A stretch of 64,000 bases of DNA from Advenella sp. FME57 (GTDB lineage: Bacteria; Pseudomonadota; Gammaproteobacteria; Burkholderiales; Burkholderiaceae_B), in NCBI RefSeq assembly GCF_014897675.1, contig NZ_JABUXU010000012.1:62001-126000 (forward strand), in the 5' to 3' direction. The notes under the pieces were generated by a model that did no database searches, was not told the DNA's origin, and was given only the letters and a program-made list of their open reading frames with translations. The translations under genes and the position numbers were made by a program. Below are positions 9,059-17,001 of this stretch, in pieces. How positions within the stretch are numbered: position 1 is the first letter of the stretch; the number at the start of each line of letters is the position of its first letter.

Positions 9059-9089
9059 ATTGGGCATTATTATACCCAATATGGGTATT
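9050..9089 (-). promoter_or_regulatory. Inverted-repeat operator overlapping the MNT/HEPN promoter
   Basis: The arms AATACCCATATTGGG (9050-9064) and its exact complement (9075-9089) are 15 bp each with a 10-bp spacer. On the minus strand the spacer contains a perfect TATAAT -10 box (9069-9074). Each arm is itself nearly palindromic (CCCATATTGGG). This is the arrangement expected of an autoregulated toxin-antitoxin promoter bound by the winged helix of the first gene. Confidence 0.7.
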
Positions 9090-9121
9090 TTTGAAAAGCA
9101 CTCATTGCCGACATACAGTTA

Positions 9122-9991
9122 TCAGTCGCCCGCTATTTTGTCCAGTTCCCTGATTGCCTCTTCCGGAAGAGCAAGCTGGCCGGCGGTGAGATTTTCCTGT
9201 AAATGCGCGATCGATGAGGTGCCAGGAATAAGCAGGATATTGGGCGATCGTTGCAGCAACCAGGCGAGCGCCACCTGCATGGGGGTCGCGTTCAGGCGCG
9301 CCGCGACCTCAGAAAGCGTTGCAGACTGCAAAGGGGAGAAACCGCCCAGCGGGAAATAGGGGACGTAGGCAATATTGGCCTGAGCCAGATCGTCAATGAG
9401 TGCGTCGTCGTCACGATGCGCCAGGTTGTAGTGATTCTGCACGCACACAATGTCGCACATCTTGCGTCCTTCGGCGATCTGCGTTGGTGTCACGTTACTC
9501 AGGCCGATGTGGCGCACCAGACCTTGTTGCTGCAGCTCGGCCAGGGCCGCCAACGGCGCCTCAATTGACCCTTCGGCCAGGCCGTGGGGTGAGATCATGC
9601 AACGAAAGTTGACTACATCTAGCACATCCAGGCCGAGATTACGTAAATTATCATGAACGGCCTGTGTGAGGGCTTCGCGCGATAGGGCAGGATTCCATGA
9701 GGCATCGTCGCCGCGAACGGCGCCGATTTTGGTCACAATGACCAGATCGTCCAGATAGGGATACAAAGCTTCGCGAATAAGCTGATTGGTGATGTGCGGC
9801 CCATAGAAGTCACTGGTGTCTATATGGTTGACACCGCTTGCCACGGCGTGTTGCAACACGGCGATGGCTGCCTGGTGATCTTTGGGCGGGCCGAATACGC
9901 CGGGCCCGGCCAGTTGCATGGCGCCGTAACCAAGCCGCCTTACCTTGAGCTCGCCCAGCGTGTATGTGTTTGATTGTTCAGGAGAAGCCAT
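9122..9991 (-). CDS. Aldo/keto reductase
   Basis: A 289-residue NADPH-dependent oxidoreductase of the AKR superfamily. It shows LGYGAMQLAGPGVFG, HIDTSDFYG (catalytic Asp and Tyr), the Lys in VIVTKIG, HIGLSN and a C-terminal cofactor-binding IPGTSS...ENL. The start is placed at the ATG at 9991, preceded by AAGGAACC, rather than at the longer open frame to 10192, whose extra residues look non-coding. It is divergent from a LysR gene with a 128-bp spacer and is probably regulated by it. The natural substrate is unknown; the closest well-known relatives reduce aldehydes or ketones. Confidence 0.9.
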   Translation of the reverse strand: MASPEQSNTYTLGELKVRRLGYGAMQLAGPGVFGPPKDHQAAIAVLQHAVASGVNHIDTSDFYGPHITNQLIREALYPYLDDLVIVTKIGAVRGDDASWNPALSREALTQAVHDNLRNLGLDVLDVVNFRCMISPHGLAEGSIEAPLAALAELQQQGLVRHIGLSNVTPTQIAEGRKMCDIVCVQNHYNLAHRDDDALIDDLAQANIAYVPYFPLGGFSPLQSATLSEVAARLNATPMQVALAWLLQRSPNILLIPGTSSIAHLQENLTAGQLALPEEAIRELDKIAGD

Positions 9992-10119
9992 GGTGGTTCC
10001 TTTAATGACAGTTAGCATAATTGATGCGGATATGTCACATATTAAGCTTTTAATATTGTTATGATAATCGGGTACAATCCATACAGTGTGTGCGGATTTA
10101 CGCACAATGCGGAGGCGTG

Positions 10120-11028
10120 ATGAAGGTTGATCCTGGGGATTTGAATGCATTTGTAGCGGTGGCGCGGGCAAAAGGGTTTCGCAGTGGCGCACGCAAGAGT
10201 GGCAGCAGCGCCTCGGCCTACAGCGAAGCGGTGCGTCGCCTGGAGGCGCAGCTTGGGGTCAGGTTGCTTAATCGAACGACGCGCAGTGTGGTGCCAACCG
10301 AGGCAGGGCAGAGTCTGCTCGCCCGACTTGGCCCGGTCCTGGCTGAAATGGAAGCGGCGCTCGATGTCGTTAATGTATTTCGGGAGCGACCTGCCGGTAC
10401 GCTTAGACTCAATGTGCCGGTAAGTGCTTCGCGGCTGGTATTGGCTGATATCGTGCCGGGGTTTCTGGCGGCTTATCCAGATATTCAATTGGAAATATTT
10501 TCAGAGGAAAGCTTTGTCGATGTGATTGCAGCCGGATGCGATGCGGGCATCCGCTATGAAGAGCGCTTGGAGCAGGATATGATTGCGGTGCCTATCGGCC
10601 CACGAACTCAGCGTTTTGCTGCCGCCGCCGCACCCGCTTATCTTGAACGCTGCGGTCGCCCGAAGCATCCTCGTGATTTGCTTAACCACGCTTGTTTGCG
10701 CATGCGGTTTTCCAGCGGTTCAATGCCGCCATGGGAATTCGAACGTGAGGGTGAGAAGTTGCGGGTGGATCCAACCGGACCGCTCATCGTACAGGCAGGT
10801 GGCGGCACGGATCTGGCCGTGGATGCCGCGATCGCCGGTAGCGGGATTGTTTTTCTTTTCGAAGACTGGTTGCGACCACATCTGCAAAGTGGTGCGCTGG
10901 TGCCGGTACTCAAGTCGTGGTGGGTGAGCTTTTCGGGGCCATTTCTGTACTATCCGGGACGCAGGCTGGTGCCCGCTCCGCTTCGCGCATTCATTGATTT
11001 TGTTAAAACCGATAGTGAGCAACGGTGA
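10120..11028 (+). CDS. LysR-family transcriptional regulator
   Basis: A 302-residue regulator. The N-terminal winged helix (LNAFVAVARAKGFRSGARKS through LGVRLLNRTTRSV) is followed by a typical effector-binding domain beginning at RPAGTLRLNVP. GGAGG at 10111-10115 fixes the start at 10120 rather than the upstream in-frame GTG at 10090. It resembles the CrgA/AaeR-like subgroup often found divergent from the reductase it controls, here the aldo/keto reductase. Confidence 0.9.
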   Translation: MKVDPGDLNAFVAVARAKGFRSGARKSGSSASAYSEAVRRLEAQLGVRLLNRTTRSVVPTEAGQSLLARLGPVLAEMEAALDVVNVFRERPAGTLRLNVPVSASRLVLADIVPGFLAAYPDIQLEIFSEESFVDVIAAGCDAGIRYEERLEQDMIAVPIGPRTQRFAAAAAPAYLERCGRPKHPRDLLNHACLRMRFSSGSMPPWEFEREGEKLRVDPTGPLIVQAGGGTDLAVDAAIAGSGIVFLFEDWLRPHLQSGALVPVLKSWWVSFSGPFLYYPGRRLVPAPLRAFIDFVKTDSEQR

Positions 11029-11210
11029 CTGCCCCAAGCACTGGAGGGGTGCCTGCCCACACGAGATGATCAGGAGGCGCTTCGTAGAAGGCTTTGCCGC
11101 GGAGCGGGGGACTGGCGCTTTATTTGCACAGGCCGCAGAGCAACAGTGCAGATGACGGCGTATGCAAATTAGCCGACTAGCCAGTTGCAGAACACTTCTG
11201 TAATAACGGT

Positions 11211-11252
11211 AAAAAATTCGGGAAGAGATGCCAGTGCATCGTCTTCCCGAAT
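11211..11252 (-). terminator. Rho-independent terminator of the siderophore-binding-protein gene
   Basis: The arms ATTCGGGAAGA (11216-11226) and TCTTCCCGAAT (11242-11252) are exact complements, and an inner GATG/CATC pair extends the stem. Read on the minus strand the hairpin is followed by six T residues (11211-11216). It lies 36 bases after the stop of the minus-strand binding-protein gene. The remaining spacer 11029-11210 shows no gene. Confidence 0.85.
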
Positions 11253-11287
11253 GGATATCACGATTCGAATATTGCTTATTCTATAAA

Positions 11288-12235
11288 TTATTTTGCATTC
11301 AATGCTGCAGCAATCTGATCAATATTCTGTTGCATGGATGTCAGGCCGGCGCTGCCCATGATGTACCAGTTGTATGGATCCAGATAGACGATGCGGTTGT
11401 TTTTCGCGGCTGCGGTGTCACGGATGACGGAATTTTCCAGCACCTCGCGGGCTGGCTTACTCTGCTTGCCGGTGGCCGCATTGCGATCAATCACGAATAG
11501 CCAGTCTGGATTAGCATTGGCAATGTCGTCCAGTTTGACCGGGTGGCGATCTTTTGCCGAGAGGTTCTTCACTGCGTCGTTGGGAGCAAAACCGAAAACA
11601 TCATAGATCATGCCAAAGCGAGAGCCTGGGCCAAATGCGCTTGTTTTTTCGCCAACCGCAAGAATGAGCATGGCGTTACCCGCTGTCGCCGCCTTGCCTT
11701 GCAGGCCCGCAACAGCCTCATTGAGTTTTTTCAAGGCAGCCTGGGCTTCGGGTTCTTTTTTGTAAATGGCAGCCAGCGTCTGTGTATTGCGTTCGATGCT
11801 CTTGAGAGGCGCCTGCGTATCCACGCTCAAGTCCAGCGTTGGTGCAAGTTTGGACATATCATCAAATTTGGCACGCGAGCGACCACCGACGATGATCAGA
11901 TCCGGCGATACCTTGTTAACGGCGTCCTGGTCGGGTTCAAACAGCGTACCCACCTTGGGCATGCTGTCAGCGTTATATGTAGAAAGTGAATCCGGGAAGC
12001 GGGATTTGGGAACGCCTGCCGCCTGCACGCCCAATATCTGCATGATGTCCAGCGTAGGCAGATCGAATACGACTGTTTTTGCCGGTTGCAATTTGACTGT
12101 GGCCTGTCCTTTTGCATGTTGTACCGTCACCTCGTCAGTCTGAGCCATGGCCTGGCCTGCCAGTGATGCCATACCAATGGCCAGTGCTGTTTGCACCCTG
12201 CTCAGCCATTTTTTTGTTTGTCGCGTAGTTTTCAT
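11288..12235 (-). CDS. Periplasmic siderophore-binding protein, FecB/CeuE type
   Basis: A 315-residue secreted protein with a Sec signal peptide ending near GQAMAQ and no lipobox, so it is soluble in the periplasm. It belongs to the class III (helical-backbone) binding proteins, with VQHAKGQATVKLQPAKTVVF, SPDLIIVGGRSRAKFDD and DPYNWYIMGSAGL resembling catecholate-binding CeuE/YclQ-type proteins. The ATG at 12235 is preferred over 12265 because it directly precedes the signal peptide. It follows the TonB receptor in the same operon and would receive its iron chelate. No FecCD permease or ATPase is present nearby. Confidence 0.85.
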   Translation of the reverse strand: MKTTRQTKKWLSRVQTALAIGMASLAGQAMAQTDEVTVQHAKGQATVKLQPAKTVVFDLPTLDIMQILGVQAAGVPKSRFPDSLSTYNADSMPKVGTLFEPDQDAVNKVSPDLIIVGGRSRAKFDDMSKLAPTLDLSVDTQAPLKSIERNTQTLAAIYKKEPEAQAALKKLNEAVAGLQGKAATAGNAMLILAVGEKTSAFGPGSRFGMIYDVFGFAPNDAVKNLSAKDRHPVKLDDIANANPDWLFVIDRNAATGKQSKPAREVLENSVIRDTAAAKNNRIVYLDPYNWYIMGSAGLTSMQQNIDQIAAALNAK

Positions 12236-12291
12236 CTGTGATGCCTTTGTTATGATGAACCGCAACGGCGCCGCTGCGATTGTGATTTCAA

Positions 12292-14286
12292 TCAGAATTT
12301 GACGTTCATGCCTAGCCAGTAGCGGCGGCCATCTTCCACGTAACCATAATCGTCATAGCGGACCTGCTTGTCGAAGATGTTGTAGATGCCTGCATACACG
12401 GTGACGTTTTTATTGACGTCATAAGAGCCCCCGAGGTCCACGTAAGTCGCGGACGGCGCCATGGTGGTACTGGCCGAGATGCCCTGGGTCGGATCACTTT
12501 CCTTGCCCCGGTAAGTCACTTTCATCCAGCCATTGAGTTGTTCTGTCGGTTTCCAGTCCAGCCCGAGATTGAACATATGTTCGGGCATTTGATTCAGCGG
12601 TTTGCCGGCATACTGGCCGCTTTTCTGCTTGGAATAGGTATAGGTGTAGCTGGATGTCAGCGACAGCTTCTCGCTCAGCGGTGCTGTCAGGGTTGCCTCC
12701 ACTCCACGGGTGATGGCATCGTCCACGTTCACATAGGTGGTGGCCGAGCGTCCCTGTGCATTTACCGGTCCGCACTCCGGGCAGGGCACGCGGGTGATTT
12801 TGTCGGTGAACTCGTTGTCGAACAGGGTGATGCCCGCCATCAGGCCGCTATCATCGTTATAGATCAGCCCAATCTCTTTGGTCAGGGTTTTTTCCGGTTT
12901 CAGGTCAGGATTACCATACATATTGCCGCCACGGCTGGAAGCGCCCCAGTCTGGCAATGTTTGTCGTAGAGATGGCGCACGAAAGCCTGTGGAAACGCCG
13001 CCCTTGACCGTCCAGTTGTCGTTCAGATGCCAAACGCCATACAGCCTGGGGCTCCAGTGGATTCCGGAAGTTTTCTCGTTGTCCATACGCAGCCCGCCAG
13101 TCAGGGCAAACGAGTCGGTGATCTGCCATTCATCTTCCACAAAAAAGGCATATTGCCAGCGGTCTACGGTAGACCGGTCGGACATTTTGTTGGTGGTCGT
13201 GTCTTTGAGATCTTCCAGGCTATAGAAGGCGCCGACCGTGGCGATGTGACGCTCAAACAGCGGCATGCTCCATTTGGTGCTGGCTGTTGTGTTGCGGATG
13301 GTCATCTCCCGAGCCAGATTCTCGGTTTCTTCGCGCTGAATATAGGTATTCGAGGTGCCAAAAGACCAGCGTCCGTCATGGGTTAAAGAAAAATGCTTGC
13401 GGTCGAATCGGCGGCGGCTTTCCTCTTCGGTACGCGCCAGGGTTTTGCCCGGCGTTGAACGATAATCCTGCCTGGAGGCACCCGCTTCGAGCACAATATC
13501 GTGATCGCGATTGGGCGTCAGGGCCAGTTTGGCTGTCACACCGTGATTGGTGTGGCGGTTATAGCCCTCTTCGATGTCGTCCTCGCTGCGATGCGAGTAG
13601 ATGCCATAAAGACTGAAGCCGAGCAGGTCCTCTTTGATAGGGCCGGCAATATAAAAATTACCCTGGAAATTGTTGCCAGAGGCCGAATGCTGCTGCAGGA
13701 TTGAATCGAGCCGGATCGAGCCTCCCCATTTTTTTGGGATCTTGCGCGTAATTACGTTCACCACACCGCCCATCGCGTCCGAGCCATAAAGCGAGGACAT
13801 GGGGCCGCGCACCACTTCGATGCGCTCGATGGCCTCCAGCGGCGGAACCCAGCTCTGGTCGGTACCGGTGCTGCCATTGGTCTGGGTTTCGCGCGTGCTC
13901 ATGCGCTTGCCATCTACCAGAAGCAAGGTGTAATTGGCGCTCATGCCGCGCAGGGTTATGTCAGATGTGTTGTTGTCCGAGGGCGTCATGATGACACCAG
14001 GAACGTCGCGCAGCGCATCGGTCAGGTCGCGATAGGCGCCTTTTTCCAGCTTTTCGCGTGGAATTACGCTGATTGAGGCCGGGGCATCAATGATGTCCTG
14101 TTCAAAACCACTGGCTGTAACCACAATGGGATTCAGTGACGCAACGCCTGTGTCGTCGCTCGTCGCCTGTGCGTAGGCCACTTGAAACAGGGTAGCGCCC
14201 AGATTAAGTGCACATAATGCAGCAATCTGGCGAGCAGGGGTATTACGAGCCGGTTCTCGTTTTGATACCGGAGTAACAGGCAACAT
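12292..14286 (-). CDS. TonB-dependent receptor, FepA/CirA-like
   Basis: A 664-residue outer-membrane receptor: signal region, TonB box-like NPIVVTASG, plug domain (ASISVIPREKLEKGAYRDLT, LRGMSANYTLLLVDG, IEVVRGPMSSLYGSDAMGGV) and a 22-strand barrel ending in a terminal Phe (LGMNVKF). The plug is most like ferric-catecholate receptors such as FepA, CirA and PfeA. It is first in an operon with a catecholate-type binding protein and sits behind a Fur-like box, so import of a ferric catecholate, perhaps a xenosiderophore, is likely. No siderophore synthesis genes adjoin it. Confidence 0.9.
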   Translation of the reverse strand: MLPVTPVSKREPARNTPARQIAALCALNLGATLFQVAYAQATSDDTGVASLNPIVVTASGFEQDIIDAPASISVIPREKLEKGAYRDLTDALRDVPGVIMTPSDNNTSDITLRGMSANYTLLLVDGKRMSTRETQTNGSTGTDQSWVPPLEAIERIEVVRGPMSSLYGSDAMGGVVNVITRKIPKKWGGSIRLDSILQQHSASGNNFQGNFYIAGPIKEDLLGFSLYGIYSHRSEDDIEEGYNRHTNHGVTAKLALTPNRDHDIVLEAGASRQDYRSTPGKTLARTEEESRRRFDRKHFSLTHDGRWSFGTSNTYIQREETENLAREMTIRNTTASTKWSMPLFERHIATVGAFYSLEDLKDTTTNKMSDRSTVDRWQYAFFVEDEWQITDSFALTGGLRMDNEKTSGIHWSPRLYGVWHLNDNWTVKGGVSTGFRAPSLRQTLPDWGASSRGGNMYGNPDLKPEKTLTKEIGLIYNDDSGLMAGITLFDNEFTDKITRVPCPECGPVNAQGRSATTYVNVDDAITRGVEATLTAPLSEKLSLTSSYTYTYSKQKSGQYAGKPLNQMPEHMFNLGLDWKPTEQLNGWMKVTYRGKESDPTQGISASTTMAPSATYVDLGGSYDVNKNVTVYAGIYNIFDKQVRYDDYGYVEDGRRYWLGMNVKF

Positions 14287-14345
14287 CAGAAAATTTCCTC
14301 TCTGGAATGATAGAATGAGACGTATTCTCTATATGAAGTTCTAAA

Positions 14346-14360
14346 TGAGAATTATTAGCT
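14346..14360 (-). promoter_or_regulatory. Fur-box-like site upstream of the TonB receptor
   Basis: TGAGAATTATTAGCT matches the 7-1-7 Fur pattern TGATAATnATTATCA at 12 of 14 fixed positions. A second weaker dyad (AGAAT...ATTCT, 14312-14328) lies closer to the gene. The position 60-75 bases before the start codon fits iron repression of the receptor/binding-protein operon. Confidence 0.6.
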
Positions 14361-14449
14361 ATTAGATATTGTCAGCTGTTCTTCAGCAATGTTCTTTCCA
14401 TAACTTTTGATATCTTTGCACTTCTTGACATACACTTCGCCCGCCAGGC

Positions 14450-15349
14450 ATGACATATGTGATGAGAGGGGCAACCACACCAAACATGCGCACTGAAAAG
14501 CCGAATGCGCTGCGGGTTCTCTTGATTGAAAACGACGTGGCGCTGTCCAAAATGCTTTGTGAATATCTGGAATCCCAGGGATATTGCGTTCTACTGGCGC
14601 ATTCGGCCTACCAGGCCGACAGGTTGATGCGGCGGCGGCGCCATCACCTTGCTGTGCTGGACGCAGATATACAGGATGTTGCCAGTCTGGAGTGGCTCAA
14701 GGGATATCGCCAGCAATCGAACAATCCCCTGATTTTGCTGACCGGCCCGGATACTGATTGCGTGATCGGCCTGGAATCGGGTGCCGATGATTGTCTTGCC
14801 AAACCGCTGTGCATGGCCGAATTGAAGGCGCGCATGCATGCCCTGTTAAGACGCCACGGAACCGATGAGGTACGGCCGCCGTCATCACCTCCATTGCGTC
14901 ACTTCCAGCATAGCGGTTCATATCGCGCTGCATCTTATCGTAGCGTTTCGTATCGTGGCTCACGGTTGGATGAACCCGTCACGTTCGGGTCTGCCGATGC
15001 AAACGTCGGCGGGGTACTTGTCGCCGGCCCGCTTTCGCTGAATCCGGCCACCGGTGTGACCACGCTGCATGGCAGCACGATTGTCCTGACCGGCGCGGAA
15101 CAACGTATTCTTGAAGTGCTGATGCGTTCTGCCGGTCGCGTGGTTCAGCGGCACAATATCGGTGCGTTCGCACTGGGCCGCGTCCCTTCATCTTATGATC
15201 GCAGCATAGACACGCATATCAGCAGCCTGCGCAGAAAGTTGGGGGCTAGCGCACAAAGCTCCACGCTTCTTATTCGAAATCTGCGGGGGCAGGGTTACCT
15301 GCTGACCATCGAAGAAGCAGGGGCCGATATAGGCGGCTCCGCCGCCTGA
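14450..15349 (+). CDS. OmpR-type response regulator, orphan
   Basis: A regulator of up to 299 residues. The receiver domain (about 20-130) keeps the phospho-acceptor Asp71 (AVLDAD), Thr98 (LLTG) and Lys118 (AKPL); the second residue of the acidic pair is Asn (LIENDVAL). A winged-helix DNA-binding domain (about 200-290) ends in SIDTHISSLRRKLG. The linker between them is long and holds three copies of a five-residue S-Y-R repeat encoded by 15-bp DNA repeats at 14918-14962. No histidine kinase is adjacent; a SixA-like phosphatase follows. The start is uncertain, with a second good ATG at 14486. Confidence 0.85.
   Translation: MTYVMRGATTPNMRTEKPNALRVLLIENDVALSKMLCEYLESQGYCVLLAHSAYQADRLMRRRRHHLAVLDADIQDVASLEWLKGYRQQSNNPLILLTGPDTDCVIGLESGADDCLAKPLCMAELKARMHALLRRHGTDEVRPPSSPPLRHFQHSGSYRAASYRSVSYRGSRLDEPVTFGSADANVGGVLVAGPLSLNPATGVTTLHGSTIVLTGAEQRILEVLMRSAGRVVQRHNIGAFALGRVPSSYDRSIDTHISSLRRKLGASAQSSTLLIRNLRGQGYLLTIEEAGADIGGSAA
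14918..14962 (+). repeat. Three 15-bp in-frame repeats in the response-regulator linker
   Basis: Three successive 15-base units share T-C-N-T-A-T-C-G at their start and encode SYRAA, SYRSV and SYRGS. They extend the linker between the receiver and DNA-binding domains and look like a small in-frame repeat expansion. Confidence 0.6.
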
Positions 15350-15379
15350 TTAACGCAACGATCTTGTAGTGATTTTGTC

Positions 15380-15410
15380 ATACCGCCGCGCACGGCGGTA
15401 TCATATGATA
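15380..15410. promoter_or_regulatory. Hairpin and adjoining 12-bp palindrome between regulator and sixA
   Basis: ATACCGCCG (15380-15388) and CGGCGGTAT (15393-15401) form a perfect 9-bp stem with a four-base loop. It runs directly into the perfect palindrome TATCATATGATA (15399-15410). There is no T-tract after the hairpin on the plus strand, so simple termination is not clear; the palindrome could be an operator for the following gene. Confidence 0.45.
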
Positions 15411-15471
15411 GATTCTTCACTGGACAGGAAAAAGTGTGCCAGCCGGGGCACCAGCCATACAAAGGTCGTTT

Positions 15472-15990
15472 ATGCTCAGACTCATGTTGCTTCGCCACGC
15501 AAAATCCAACTCGATTCCTGGTGTTGCAGACTTGCAGCGCCCCCTTGCCGAACGTGGATACCGTGAAGCCGAACTTGTCGGACAGTATCTGGTGGCGCAG
15601 CAGCTAAAGCCTGAACTGGCCATCGTATCGAGCGCCACGCGTACGCAACAAACCTGGACCCATCTATCGGCCGCATTCGATACGCCGGTAAAGAAAATAA
15701 CAGAAGAGCGTATTTACGAAGCGTCGGTAGACAATATTGTTCATGTCATACGTAATATTGAGCCAGGGCCGCGCGTGGTGCTGGTGATTGGACATAATCC
15801 CGGACTGTACCTTACGACACAATATTTGTCGGGCGAGGGAGATGGGGATGCCCTGGAGCGATTGGAAATGGGGTTTCCGCCGGCATCGTTGACGGTGATG
15901 GATTTTGACGTGGAAGCGTGGGAATTGGTTGGGGAGCGTGGTGGGAGGCTGCTGCGGTTTGAAACGCCGGGGACGATGGTGGTGGGGTAG
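15472..15990 (+). CDS. sixA: SixA-like phosphohistidine phosphatase
   Basis: A 172-residue member of the histidine phosphatase superfamily. LMLLRHAKSN carries the catalytic RHA motif, SSATRTQQTW the second Arg, and VLVIGHNPGL the second catalytic His, in the order and length of SixA. SixA removes phosphate from histidine on HPt domains or the nitrogen PTS protein NPr. The ATG at 15472 has AAAGG nearby and places RHAKS at residue 8 as in homologs; the upstream in-frame start at 15436 is less likely. Its place after a response regulator without a kinase suggests a phosphorelay role, but this is inference. Confidence 0.85.
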   Translation: MLRLMLLRHAKSNSIPGVADLQRPLAERGYREAELVGQYLVAQQLKPELAIVSSATRTQQTWTHLSAAFDTPVKKITEERIYEASVDNIVHVIRNIEPGPRVVLVIGHNPGLYLTTQYLSGEGDGDALERLEMGFPPASLTVMDFDVEAWELVGERGGRLLRFETPGTMVVG

Positions 15991-16128
15991 CGACCACACG
16001 CTAAATTATCACGATAGTGTCAGGTTCAACGCTTGGTTGTTATTCGTTGAACAGAATCAGGGCGATCGGTATACTAAACGTGGCTTTACCGGTAAAGAGC
16101 CGATTCATTAATTTTGAGATCAACACTC

Positions 16129-16599
16129 ATGCAGGGTAATCCATTTTCTTCTGTATCTATGCTCATTGCTGTTTGTATTGCGCTGCTCGCACAAATTGCA
16201 ACATTAGTGTTGGCAGCCTATATCTACTTCAAGCCTCTGTCCTACGAATATTTTGATTATCTTCCCTGGTTGCAATTATCACTCATTCCGTGTGGCGTAC
16301 TATGCATACGAATGTCAAGAGAACAGAATCGCCAATTAGAGCGCATAATACAGTACGGTGTTGATGGGAGGGCAAAAGTGCTGACCATCGAACCACTTGG
16401 GGCCGGAGATGAAGTAATGCAATATTATACCTTCACGGTAAAAGCTGATTTTCAAAGTGAAAAAATTGAAATCGTGGATGCTATTACGATTGAAACCTAT
16501 AAGGATATATCAGCAATGGATGTGGTGCCTATCCGATATATCCCCAACACCTGCGAAGTAATCATTCTCTTCGATCATTTAAACCAGCAAAAAAATTAA
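16129..16599 (+). CDS. Small membrane protein, DUF3592-like
   Basis: A 156-residue protein with two N-terminal membrane segments (about 8-30 and 40-60) followed by a cytoplasmic or periplasmic beta-rich domain (IQYGVDGRAKVLTIEPLG, VVPIRYIPNTCEVI). The arrangement resembles DUF3592 proteins, whose function is unknown. Codon use is AT-richer than upstream genes and like the secretion island it faces. It is convergent with, and overlaps by four bases, the DUF4150 gene. Its place at the end of the type VI island leaves open a role there, for example as an immunity protein, but nothing in the sequence proves it. Confidence 0.6.
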   Translation: MQGNPFSSVSMLIAVCIALLAQIATLVLAAYIYFKPLSYEYFDYLPWLQLSLIPCGVLCIRMSREQNRQLERIIQYGVDGRAKVLTIEPLGAGDEVMQYYTFTVKADFQSEKIEIVDAITIETYKDISAMDVVPIRYIPNTCEVIILFDHLNQQKN

Positions 16600-16991
16600 G
16601 CGGCTAGACACAAATTCTTAAATTGGATGCTGGGAATCGCGTCAAAAACAATGACATTTCTTCTGTTACTTTTCTCAATTCCAGACAGACGGACTGATGG
16701 CTTGTTTTTAAGTTTATAGGTGTTTGAGTAGTTGGCCAAATGTCCCGTTTTACTCATAAAAATTTGTGATGCGATGCCACCTGCAACGCCAGGTTGATCA
16801 CCAAAAGAAATGGCTTTTTTCGTACCTTTATTATGCACCGGAGCGCAGCAAAATAGGATTCGGAAGCATGGGTTGGGTGCCAGCAGATGGGTGCCAAAAT
16901 TCGGGTATGGAATAGGTAGCATGGTGGGCGGTGTCTTGCAGAAGTCCGGAAAACCAATAAATCCGCCACCGAGTGATGTAATGTTATACAT
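16596..16991 (-). CDS. DUF4150 PAAR-like protein (type VI secretion tip)
   Basis: A 131-residue PAAR-like domain protein of the DUF4150 type. Recognisable features are CKTPPTMLPIPYPNFG near residue 18 and the FGDQPGVAGGIASQIFMS motif near residue 63. Such proteins cap the VgrG spike and usually carry a toxin as a C-terminal extension. Here the protein ends soon after the PAAR-like core, with only about 45 further residues, so no toxin is fused. It is the last gene of the vgrG island and probably cotranscribed with the pentapeptide genes upstream. Confidence 0.8.
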   Translation of the reverse strand: MYNITSLGGGFIGFPDFCKTPPTMLPIPYPNFGTHLLAPNPCFRILFCCAPVHNKGTKKAISFGDQPGVAGGIASQIFMSKTGHLANYSNTYKLKNKPSVRLSGIEKSNRRNVIVFDAIPSIQFKNLCLAA

Positions 16992-17001
16992 AAATTATCC
17001 T

